Below, one piece after another: positions 15,186 to 21,911 of a stretch of DNA of 25,154 nt. Each line of letters opens with the position of its first letter. The stretch's first letter is position 1. The position numbers were made by a program, and so were the translations under genes. The notes beneath the pieces are model-generated. The model did not search any database, was not told where the DNA came from, and was given only the letters and a program-made list of their open reading frames with translations. The stretch lies in assembly GCA_910584965.1 (NCBI GenBank), contig CAJUDZ010000042.1:1-25154 (forward strand), given 5' to 3'. This stretch comes from an uncultured Lachnospiraceae bacterium. GTDB lineage: Bacteria > Bacillota > Clostridia > Lachnospirales > Lachnospiraceae.

Positions 15186-15872
15186 ATGAGTAAATTGAGT
15201 AAAAAGCCGGCCCGTTCGGCCTCTGCGGTTTCCATAATCGGAGGGGCAGACGGGCCGACGTCTGTTTTTATCATCGGAAAAAAAGAGAAAAATCTTTTCC
15301 GGCGTATGAAGCGGGTATTTTATAACGGAAGATACAGGAGAAAGAAAAGGCTGGCGGAACGTTCCATCGTGCCGGGAACTCATACGATGCAGGAAATGCT
15401 GCAATATGCAAAAGAACGGTATGGTTTTGCTGAAATGAATAATTCTTATCGGAATTACGAAGAGATGAAGCGCAGATGGAGGCATAATCAGATTTCTCGG
15501 AAAAGGCCGGAACTTTTGCGGGAAGAGAAGAAAATCCCGCCGCCGGAAGACTTTCACGACAGCGAAGCCGTACGGGAGTGGGAAAAGCGGATTCAGGAAC
15601 GGACAGTCATGCGGGAGAAAGAAATCGATGCGATTCCGCCGGAAGTGTTCCCGACGGATTATCATCTGTTTGCCGCCGAAAAAGAACGGGGCAGGCTGGA
15701 AATGGAAGTCGATCTGCTGTACGGCGATCTTGCGGTTTCCTATGTCGGCGGAGAGAAGAAAGCCATGGATTCGGTTGTAAAAGATATCTACCGCTATTAT
15801 GGCGTGTCACAGGAAGATATAGACCATAAGACGGAACGGTACAGGGAACTTCTGATGGTTTTGAGCATGTGA
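15186..15872 (+). CDS. 228-residue unknown protein with a GGADGPT motif
   Basis: The N-terminus (residues 14-31) reads AVSIIGGADGPTSVFIIG. This is strikingly like the GGADGPT loop of the beta subunit of sodium-pumping decarboxylases (OadB/GcdB). Here the motif stands alone. The remaining 195 residues are highly charged, rich in Arg/Glu/Lys and predicted helical, without the multiple membrane spans of OadB. The SD is weak (GGCGGG about 9 nt upstream). It converges on the acetyltransferase gene with 7 bp between the stops. I do not recognise the whole protein. Automatic naming as a decarboxylase subunit would be misleading. Confidence 0.7.
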   Translation: MSKLSKKPARSASAVSIIGGADGPTSVFIIGKKEKNLFRRMKRVFYNGRYRRKKRLAERSIVPGTHTMQEMLQYAKERYGFAEMNNSYRNYEEMKRRWRHNQISRKRPELLREEKKIPPPEDFHDSEAVREWEKRIQERTVMREKEIDAIPPEVFPTDYHLFAAEKERGRLEMEVDLLYGDLAVSYVGGEKKAMDSVVKDIYRYYGVSQEDIDHKTERYRELLMVLSM

Positions 15873-15879
15873 CGAATTG

Positions 15880-16410
15880 TTACAGCACACATTCCAGCTG
15901 GCAGTCATACGGCTCGGCTTCGACATGCCCCGCATGATAAAGCCGTGCTTCAACACAGCCCATTCTGCTGTAAAATGCCTGGCTTTCTACGGCAGAATGA
16001 GCCGAGATATAAAGTTTTCCGGCGCCTTTTTCTTTTGCCCAGTCTTTTGCGGCCAGAAAAAGAACTTTGCCGATTCCCGTACCGCGCATATCTTCGGAAA
16101 CATGAATGCTCGACAAATCCAGATAGCGGTGTTCACCGCCAAAGAGACCGGGTTCCACGGAAACGAATCCCTTCAGCATATCTTCGTGAAAAGCGGCATA
16201 AACAAAGCCGCCTGTCCGAATTGTATTTCTCAGACAGGAAATTAAGATCTGATAATCTTTTTCATTCCAGTTATCAACAAACGGGTCGTCTTTGATCACC
16301 CATTCGCCGTTTTCGCGGCGCCGGCATTTCGTAACGACCTGACGGCGGATAAAATGCCCGAATAATTCCCGGGTGATTTCTTCTTCGGATAAAGTTCTGT
16401 ATTGTATCAT
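15880..16410 (-). CDS. GNAT-family N-acetyltransferase
   Basis: Predicted to transfer an acetyl group from acetyl-CoA to an unknown amine. The acetyl-CoA loop MRGTGIGKVLF follows the strand LDLSSIHVSEDMRG, and AFYSRMGCVEA is the typical C-terminal GNAT motif. The start at 16410 (MIQYRTLSEEE) is preceded by AAAGGCGG (16421-16428) at 10 nt and gives 176 residues. A 26-residue in-frame extension to 16488 has no support. It is transcribed towards the small-gene cluster and away from spoVAA. An inverted repeat ATACCCT / AGGGTAT (16444-16466) lies just upstream. Confidence 0.88.
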   Translation of the reverse strand: MIQYRTLSEEEITRELFGHFIRRQVVTKCRRRENGEWVIKDDPFVDNWNEKDYQILISCLRNTIRTGGFVYAAFHEDMLKGFVSVEPGLFGGEHRYLDLSSIHVSEDMRGTGIGKVLFLAAKDWAKEKGAGKLYISAHSAVESQAFYSRMGCVEARLYHAGHVEAEPYDCQLECVL

Positions 16411-16443
16411 GCTGGCAGAGCCGCCTTTCTGTTTTTTCCGCGC

Positions 16444-16466
16444 ATACCCTTGTTCACTGAGGGTAT
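16444..16466. promoter_or_regulatory. Inverted repeat upstream of the acetyltransferase gene
   Basis: Perfect 7-bp arms ATACCCT (16444-16450) and AGGGTAT (16460-16466), 9 bp apart, 34 bp upstream of the acetyltransferase start. It may be an operator or leader hairpin. Confidence 0.35.
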
Positions 16467-16608
16467 CATCCGCAATTTTCCGGTACAATTCAATTTCGGT
16501 CAGAAAACGTCAGCATATCGCGGCCGGTTCCAAAATCATATCATAAGACTGGCCGTTAAGCAAGCGGCGGAAATCTTGTGCAGCAAGAAATTTTTATGCG
16601 AAATTTTC

Positions 16609-16642
16609 ATGTCTGAAAATCCCTTTTATGTCTGAAAATCCC
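16609..16642. repeat. Tandem 15-bp direct repeat upstream of spoVAA
   Basis: ATGTCTGAAAATCCC occurs at 16609-16623 and again at 16628-16642, separated by TTTT. The second copy ends 2 bp before the -35 of the spoVAA promoter. The two copies are identical and lie about two helical turns apart (19 bp), as expected for paired activator or repressor sites. Confidence 0.75.
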
Positions 16643-16644
16643 AA

Positions 16645-16675
16645 TGAATAAAACTTCTCCATGAAATCCATAATA
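16645..16675 (+). promoter_or_regulatory. Forespore (sigma-G/sigma-F type) promoter of spoVA
   Basis: TGAATA (16645-16650), 18 bp, CATAATA (16669-16675), closely matching the sigma-G consensus TGAATA / CATACTA. It lies 40 bp before spoVAA, as expected for a late forespore operon. Confidence 0.8.
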
Positions 16676-16715
16676 AATCAATAAAAAAGAAAGTCAGGAA
16701 AGAGGCAGAAAAATT

Positions 16716-17351
16716 ATGTCAACCAGTAACGTGACCCTCTATTTGAAGGCGGAACAGAATATAGAGCTGCAATCGGAAGATGTTTATCTGAAAGACATCG
16801 GTAAGCTGACGTGCACCGATAAAAATGTTCTGTCCAGAGTCAAGGCCATCAAACTGCATCACTTTAAAAAGGGAGAACCCCAGAGACAGGTCATCAGTAT
16901 GTTAAAGGTGATAGAGGAGATCAATAAGATTTATCCGGACATCACCGTAGAAAATCTCGGTGAAGCGGACAGTCTGATCGAGCACATCGACGTGGACAAA
17001 CACAAAAGTCCGGTGCAGACGGCTAAAATCATCTTTGTATCTCTCATCGCTTTTTTCGGAACCGCCTTTACGATCATGGCGTTTCACAATGATATCGGAA
17101 TCAACGATGTATTCGCAAAAGTGTATGAGATGGTTATGGGGCAGGCCGGCGACGGTTACAGCATTTTGGAACTCAGTTATTCGATTGGTCTGGCGGCCGG
17201 AATTATACTGTTTTTCAATCATATCGGAGGCCGGCGCATTACCAAAGACCCGACGCCGATCGAGGTGGAAATGCGGGTGTATGAAACGGATGTCAACAAA
17301 GCTCTGATAGAGACTGCGGACAGAGAGGGGAAAGTGTTAGATGTTCATTAA
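16716..17351 (+). CDS. spoVAA: Stage V sporulation protein AA
   Basis: A component of the SpoVA apparatus, which moves calcium-dipicolinic acid across the spore inner membrane. The 211-residue protein has a soluble N-terminal half (about 1-100, ending in IEHIDVDKHKSP) and two membrane segments (about 103-123 and 151-170), then a cytoplasmic tail. AAAGAGG about 12 nt upstream serves as ribosome site. It is the first gene after the sigma-G type promoter and overlaps spoVAB by 11 nt, indicating translational coupling. Confidence 0.92.
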   Translation: MSTSNVTLYLKAEQNIELQSEDVYLKDIGKLTCTDKNVLSRVKAIKLHHFKKGEPQRQVISMLKVIEEINKIYPDITVENLGEADSLIEHIDVDKHKSPVQTAKIIFVSLIAFFGTAFTIMAFHNDIGINDVFAKVYEMVMGQAGDGYSILELSYSIGLAAGIILFFNHIGGRRITKDPTPIEVEMRVYETDVNKALIETADREGKVLDVH

Positions 17352-17838
17352 GCATATATTTATGGCGTTGCTCGGAGCAAGTTTTGGATTTATCGTTTCG
17401 GGCGGCGTATTTACCGTGCTGATTTCCGTCGGTCTGATACCGCGGTTTGCGGGAAAGATGCACATTGCAAAACACATATTTCTATTGGAAGAAATGGTTG
17501 TTCTGGGTACGTTGGCCGGCGATTTTCTGAGCGTTTTCAGCGATTACGGGAAACTGGGAGAGTGGGCGCTTTCCAATCGGATATTCGGGGAACAGGCGAC
17601 GCCGGGAGTCTGGCATGCGGCCGGAAATCTGCTGTTGATTCTGTTCGGCCTCTTTTCCGGTATTTTTGTAGGATGTCTGGCGCTGGCGATCGCGGAGATG
17701 CTGGACACGATTCCGATTTTTTCAAGAAGAATCGGCTTCCGGCACGGACTTGGCTTTGCAATTCTCGCCGTTGCGCTCGGAAAATTGGCGGGAAGCCTGG
17801 TTTATTTTACACAGGGAGTTTATCTGTACGGCGGCTGA
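17341..17838 (+). CDS. spoVAB: Stage V sporulation protein AB
   Basis: An integral membrane SpoVA component of 165 residues with about four hydrophobic segments, starting MFIKHIFMALLGASFGFIVSG-like and including LLLILFGLFSGIFVGCLALA. It has the expected size and gene order for SpoVAB. The start lies within the end of spoVAA. It works with SpoVAA in dipicolinate uptake during sporulation; its individual role is not well defined in the family. Confidence 0.9.
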   Translation: MFIKHIFMALLGASFGFIVSGGVFTVLISVGLIPRFAGKMHIAKHIFLLEEMVVLGTLAGDFLSVFSDYGKLGEWALSNRIFGEQATPGVWHAAGNLLLILFGLFSGIFVGCLALAIAEMLDTIPIFSRRIGFRHGLGFAILAVALGKLAGSLVYFTQGVYLYGG

Positions 17839-17960
17839 TAATCCCGGCGCAGGCGGGTGTGCCGCCCGTTATTTATCGATGCTGCCATCAGGGTATCAGG
17901 GCATGTGTCCCCTTGTCCGCTGAAAGGGAGCATCTATCATAAGTCAGGAAGGAGAAGAAC

Positions 17961-18563
17961 ATGGAACAGGAAAACAAGAGCATACAGCAGGGAAATAAAA
18001 ACGGGGAACAGGAAAGCGGGAACGTGGAGCAGGAAAGCAGGAGCATACAGCAGGGAAATAAAAACGGGAAACAGGAATGCAAGAGCATGCAGCAGGAAAA
18101 TCAGAATACGGAACAGGAAGTACAGGAAACCGAGAAACAGCAGTATCAGGAACAGGTGAAAAAGACGACGCCCACGCATAATCTGTTTGCGCAGATGGCG
18201 AAGGCCTTTCTTCTGGGCGGCATAATCTGCTGTATCGGGCAGTTTATTTTAAACTATGCGGCAAACCGGGCGGGACTGGATAAGGAAACGGCGGGCGCGT
18301 GGTGTTCCATGCTGCTCGTTCTGCTGAGCGTTGTGCTGACCGGGTTTAATATTTATCCGAAACTGGTCGAGTGGGGCGGCGCGGGGGCCCTCGTGCCGAT
18401 TACCGGGTTTGCCAATTCCGTATCGGCCCCGGCCATCGAGTATCAGAAGGAAGGACAGGTATTCGGCATCGGCTGTAAGATTTTTACGATTGCCGGACCG
18501 GTGATTTTGTACGGGATTTTCACGAGCTGGGTGCTTGGGGTAATTTACTGGATATTCAGGTAA
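17961..18563 (+). CDS. spoVAC: Stage V sporulation protein AC with heptapeptide-repeat N-terminus
   Basis: SpoVAC is a membrane channel-type component of the SpoVA complex (mechanosensitive in Bacillus) for dipicolinate movement in spores. The conserved membrane core (about 74-200) includes FLLGGIICCIGQF and GAGALVPITGFANSV. The first 64 residues are unusual: nine consecutive heptads (e.g. EQENKSI, QQGNKNG, EQESRSI, QQGNKNG, KQECKSM), encoded by 21-bp units and rich in Gln, Glu and Asn. Two DNA copies of a 28-bp segment (17978-18005 and 18041-18068) are identical. AAGGAG (17949-17954) is 6 nt from the ATG, so the repeat tail is translated. The next gene is not spoVAD. Confidence 0.92.
   Translation: MEQENKSIQQGNKNGEQESGNVEQESRSIQQGNKNGKQECKSMQQENQNTEQEVQETEKQQYQEQVKKTTPTHNLFAQMAKAFLLGGIICCIGQFILNYAANRAGLDKETAGAWCSMLLVLLSVVLTGFNIYPKLVEWGGAGALVPITGFANSVSAPAIEYQKEGQVFGIGCKIFTIAGPVILYGIFTSWVLGVIYWIFR
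17964..18152 (+). repeat. 21-bp coding minisatellite in spoVAC
   Basis: Nine heptapeptide units, some degenerate. A higher-order 63-bp period (three units) gives two identical 28-bp blocks at 17978-18005 and 18041-18068. Copy number may vary by slippage in steps of 7 residues without loss of frame. Confidence 0.85.
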
Positions 18564-18567
18564 TCTG

Positions 18568-18612
18568 TGCGCCGCGTCATAATACCGCTTCGATGCCGCG
18601 GCGCATAATTTT
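18568..18612 (+). terminator. Terminator candidate after spoVAC
   Basis: Perfect 9-bp stem TGCGCCGCG (18568-18576) / CGCGGCGCA (18597-18605), 20-nt loop, then TAATTTT. The long loop weakens the call. GCAGCATA occurs three times just downstream (18613, 18624, 18656). Confidence 0.5.
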
Positions 18613-18686
18613 GCAGCATATTTGCAGCATAAGATGCTCCTTCTTGTCCACAGGGGCAGCATAAGATGTTACGCATAAAATGACGG

Positions 18687-18706
18687 GTATGAAACCGGTT
18701 TCATAC
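18687..18706. promoter_or_regulatory. Perfect 20-bp palindrome, LacI-family-type operator
   Basis: GTATGAAACC followed by its exact reverse complement GGTTTCATAC, with the central CG typical of LacI/GalR-family operators. It ends at the base before the -35 box of the lipoprotein-glycosidase operon. No regulator gene is present in the window. Confidence 0.75.
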
Positions 18707-18736
18707 TTGCGTGCGCTAAAGCGGGCGTGCTATAAT
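18707..18736 (+). promoter_or_regulatory. Promoter of the lipoprotein-GH27-GH2 operon
   Basis: TTGCGT (18707-18712), 18 bp, TATAAT (18731-18736), with TG at the extended -10 position. It directly follows the 20-bp palindrome, so a bound repressor would cover the polymerase site. Confidence 0.7.
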
Positions 18737-18817
18737 TTTCCCAATGCCGGTAACGTATTCTCAGTGAACAGGGGCGTGTATCTCCCTTATCCGCTGAGGC
18801 CATCAAAGGGTGAGATG

Positions 18818-20497
18818 ATGAGAGGAAATACAAGCGGAAAAGCGATTTTTTCTTTTACATATATGGCTTTGTGCATGGGCTGCGGGATATTATGCACCGG
18901 ATGCGGCGCGCGGGAGGAGGAATCCCGGCTCGTAGTACAGGAGGAGGAATCCCGGCCCGTAGTACAGGAGGTGGAAAACCTGTCGGCGGTTCTGCCCCCG
19001 GCGATCACATGGGAGTCGGAAAGAGATGCCGGAACAGAGGGTACGGCGGCCGAATCGAAAACGGAAGGCAGGGATGCGCCGTGGGACGAGGGGCCGAATG
19101 AAGGCGGAGATGTGCCGCGGGACGAGCAGGGAATGCAGAACGGTGACAGCGCCTGTGACAGAGCGGAAGGAGAAGAGGCCGGAACGGAAACGCCGCTCTT
19201 GGAACAGCTTTTTACATATGAAATTGAGTATAAAGCAGGCTGGTGGGGAAAATATGCAGTCATTACCGGTATTGCCGAAGAGTATGAACCGCATTTCTGG
19301 GAGTATATGGAAGAAATCCGAGACAGTTACGGAAGCGAGTGGTATTTGCTGATTCCGGGCGATATCAACGGAGTCCCGGTTCAGGAAATTGCGGCGGGCG
19401 CTTTTGCGGACAGGCAGATGTACGGCGTACTGTTTCCCGATTCGGTGGAGCTGATCGGAGAAGAGGCTTTTCGGAATACGGGGGTAAAAGATATCATGCT
19501 TCCGGCGAATCTGGAGAACATCGGCGCGCGGGCCTTTGAAGGCTGTGATCTGGAACGGGCAGCCTTTCCGAACAGCGCATTTACGATGGAGGAAAAGGCT
19601 TTTGCGGGTAACCGTAAACTTTACAGCGTGCTGATTCCGGATGTGGAAACGGTGATCGGGGAAAATGTTTTTGAGGGCTGCGCGCCGGATCTTCTGATCT
19701 GCTATGGTGTGGGACAGGAGGGAAAGCGCAGCCGGGTCGTAACCTATGCGGAGGAAAACGGCTTTGAAACGCTGGCAGTAATTATTCCCGATAAACCGTT
19801 CATCAGATACCATGAGGAACCGCTGGTTTTAAAACCGGAGGTGCGGAATTTCTTTTACGGAGACGACGCGGAGGATGATCTGTGGTGTACCTGGGAGGAG
19901 GATGAGGACGCTCCGAATTTTGGTTATTCCGACTGGCAATGGAGCGGATGTTCGAGCTGGTGCGGCTGTATTGATTTTGAGGCCGGGGCGGACGCATCTT
20001 CCGAACTTGCTTCGGCGGACGGAAGATATGCGGCGGACAACGTACGGCACCAGAGCCGGGAAGCGGCCTGGGCGGAAGGCGCGGACGGACCGGGCATCGG
20101 GGAGAGCATTACCTGCACCCAGCGCTGTACCTTTCTTCCGCGCAATCAATGGGAACTGTTTACGCCGGATAATCCGGAACCGGTGGCGAATACCCTATAT
20201 CATTATACGGAAATCTGTATCGTGAACGGATACGCGAAAAATCAGAAAACCTGGGAGGAAAACGGGCGCGTTAAACGGTTCGCCATGTATGTGGAAGGGA
20301 AGCTCTATGCGTATCTGGAACTGGAAGATACGATACTGCCGCAGTATTTTATTTTGCCGGCGGCGGATATTATCGTGCCCAATGCGGTGAGTCTGGAAGT
20401 CCGTTTTGTGATCGAGGATGTGTATCCGGGCACATTGTATGAGGATACCTGTTTGACCGGACTGGTCATGGAGTTCGCGGGGCGCTCTTCCCACTGA
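18818..20497 (+). CDS. BspA-like leucine-rich repeat lipoprotein with NADase-type glycan-binding domain
   Basis: Probably surface-anchored, contacting glycan or host material. The N-terminus has a hydrophobic signal segment and a cysteine cluster (C22, C26, C29); C29 in LCTGC is the likeliest lipid site, though the lipobox is atypical. A low-complexity acidic linker (about 32-130) contains a duplicated 27-bp unit (18914-18940 and 18941-18967). LRR_5/BspA-type repeats occupy about 140-310 (e.g. ELIGEEAFRNTGVKDIMLP). A Cys/Trp motif (WSGCSSWCGCIDF) leads into a C-terminal domain (about 390-559) resembling NADase-type glycan-binding domains. AAAGGG (18805-18810) is 7 nt from this ATG; another ATG lies directly before it (18815). 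The frame is open to 18680, across the promoter. It is 67 nt ahead of the GH27 gene. Confidence 0.75.
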   Translation: MRGNTSGKAIFSFTYMALCMGCGILCTGCGAREEESRLVVQEEESRPVVQEVENLSAVLPPAITWESERDAGTEGTAAESKTEGRDAPWDEGPNEGGDVPRDEQGMQNGDSACDRAEGEEAGTETPLLEQLFTYEIEYKAGWWGKYAVITGIAEEYEPHFWEYMEEIRDSYGSEWYLLIPGDINGVPVQEIAAGAFADRQMYGVLFPDSVELIGEEAFRNTGVKDIMLPANLENIGARAFEGCDLERAAFPNSAFTMEEKAFAGNRKLYSVLIPDVETVIGENVFEGCAPDLLICYGVGQEGKRSRVVTYAEENGFETLAVIIPDKPFIRYHEEPLVLKPEVRNFFYGDDAEDDLWCTWEEDEDAPNFGYSDWQWSGCSSWCGCIDFEAGADASSELASADGRYAADNVRHQSREAAWAEGADGPGIGESITCTQRCTFLPRNQWELFTPDNPEPVANTLYHYTEICIVNGYAKNQKTWEENGRVKRFAMYVEGKLYAYLELEDTILPQYFILPAADIIVPNAVSLEVRFVIEDVYPGTLYEDTCLTGLVMEFAGRSSH

Positions 20498-20564
20498 TGA
20501 CTGTGCTGAAATGACAGCGGAAAATCGCTGCATAAAATAAAAACAGAATATGGAGGATATGAAT

Positions 20565-21854
20565 ATGAACAAAGATTGTTTTGCGGTTACGCCGCCGATG
20601 GGGTGGAATAGTTACGATTATTATGACACGACTGTCAACGAAGAGCAGATCAGAGCCAATGCGGATTATATGGCGGCTCATCTGAAAGAATTCGGATGGG
20701 AATACGTAGTGGTGGATATCGAGTGGTATTCCAACGACGCGGGGGCGAAGCGCGACAGATTCCAGTACATTCCTTTCGGCGATGTTGAGATGGATGAATA
20801 CGGAAGGTTACAGCCTGCGCCGGGCCGTTTTCCTTCTTCGGCGGGCGGGAAAGGTTTTGCACCGCTGGCGGCCTATGTACATAGTCTCGGTCTGAAATTC
20901 GGCATCCATATTATGCGTGGGATTCCCAGGAAAGCGGCTCATGAGAACTGCCCGGTGTTTGGAACGACGGCGGCGACGGCGGCGGAGATTGCGGATCCTT
21001 CTTCGATCTGTATCTGGAATCCGGATATGTACGGCGTGGTGGATTCGGAAGCCGGACAGGCTTATTATGATTCTCTGCTTTCCATGTATGCGGCGTGGGG
21101 CGTGGATTATATCAAATGCGACGATATCTGTGACAGCAGACTGTATCGGGAAGAACATTTTTCGGGCTGGGAAGAGACGAGAATGCTTCACCGTGCCATT
21201 GCAAAATGCGGCCGTCCCATCGTTTTAAGCCTTTCGCCCGGCCCTGCGCATATCGACCGGGCATGGGAATACTGCCGCTATGCGAATATGTGGCGGATTA
21301 CCGATGATTTCTGGGATGACTGGAACCTGTTAAAAGCGATGTTTGTCCGCTGTGAGATGTGGCAGGATCATGTACGGGAGGGCTGTTTCCCGGACTGCGA
21401 CATGCTTCCTGTCGGCATGCTCGGCAAAGGATTTGGACAGGAGCGGGCAACGAATTTCAGCAGGGAAGAACAGAAGACGATGATGACGCTCTGGTGCATG
21501 TTCCGTTCTCCGCTCATGATCGGTGCGGAGCTGACGCTGCTCGACGAATGGACGCTTTCGCTTTTTACGAACAGAGATCTGCTGGACTGTATGGGTGAAA
21601 ACAGCAGGGGAACGCAGATCATGCGGACCGAAAAACAGGCCGTCTGGAAAAACGAGGATGCCGTATCGGGCCGGCTGTGCGTCGCGCTGTTTAACCTGAG
21701 CGACGAGGATGCGCCGCTGTCGGTAACGCTGGAAGAACTGAAAGAAGAAAAAATGCTGTATGAACTCTGGACAAAAGAAGAAAGCCGCACCGTATCGGGC
21801 AGAATCGAGGCGTCCGTTCCGGCGCACGGCGTCAGGGTATACCGGGTGGGCTGA
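20565..21854 (+). CDS. GH27 alpha-galactosidase family glycosidase
   Basis: Predicted retaining glycoside hydrolase acting on terminal alpha-linked galactose or a related sugar. The (beta/alpha)8 domain begins with TPPMGWNSYD, typical of GH27. The nucleophile is D186 in DYIKCDD and the acid/base is D247 or D248 in WRITDDFWDDW. A small C-terminal beta domain ends with SVPAHGVRVYRV. The 429-residue protein has no signal peptide, so it acts on imported oligosaccharides in the cytoplasm. The start at 20565 is 8 nt after GGAGG (20552-20556); earlier in-frame ATGs overlap or crowd that site. No terminator or promoter lies between it and the lipoprotein gene. Other GH27/GH36 activities are possible. 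Confidence 0.88.
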   Translation: MNKDCFAVTPPMGWNSYDYYDTTVNEEQIRANADYMAAHLKEFGWEYVVVDIEWYSNDAGAKRDRFQYIPFGDVEMDEYGRLQPAPGRFPSSAGGKGFAPLAAYVHSLGLKFGIHIMRGIPRKAAHENCPVFGTTAATAAEIADPSSICIWNPDMYGVVDSEAGQAYYDSLLSMYAAWGVDYIKCDDICDSRLYREEHFSGWEETRMLHRAIAKCGRPIVLSLSPGPAHIDRAWEYCRYANMWRITDDFWDDWNLLKAMFVRCEMWQDHVREGCFPDCDMLPVGMLGKGFGQERATNFSREEQKTMMTLWCMFRSPLMIGAELTLLDEWTLSLFTNRDLLDCMGENSRGTQIMRTEKQAVWKNEDAVSGRLCVALFNLSDEDAPLSVTLEELKEEKMLYELWTKEESRTVSGRIEASVPAHGVRVYRVG

Positions 21855-21911
21855 TGCGGATAAAGACCGGCCGGATAAACGATGAAAGACGAGTAAGAAT
21901 GGAGGATTTCG

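Noticed and set aside
15877..16295. Plus-strand frames opposite the acetyltransferase (15877-16245, 15945-16295)
   Set aside because: The minus-strand product has clear GNAT motifs; the plus-strand translations have no family features.
16411..16488. 26-codon extension of the acetyltransferase
   Set aside because: No ribosome site at 16488; AAAGGCGG supports the start at 16410.
17961..18152. CRISPR-like array
   Set aside because: Units are 21 bp, lie in a coding frame and have no unique spacers; no cas genes in the window.
17857..18179. Alternative-frame ORFs over the spoVAC repeat region
   Set aside because: They are repeat-driven open frames; the SpoVAC frame has the ribosome site and conserved core.
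18680..18817. In-frame extension of the lipoprotein gene to 18680
   Set aside because: It would cross the operator and promoter, and the signal segment begins at 18818 after AAAGGG.
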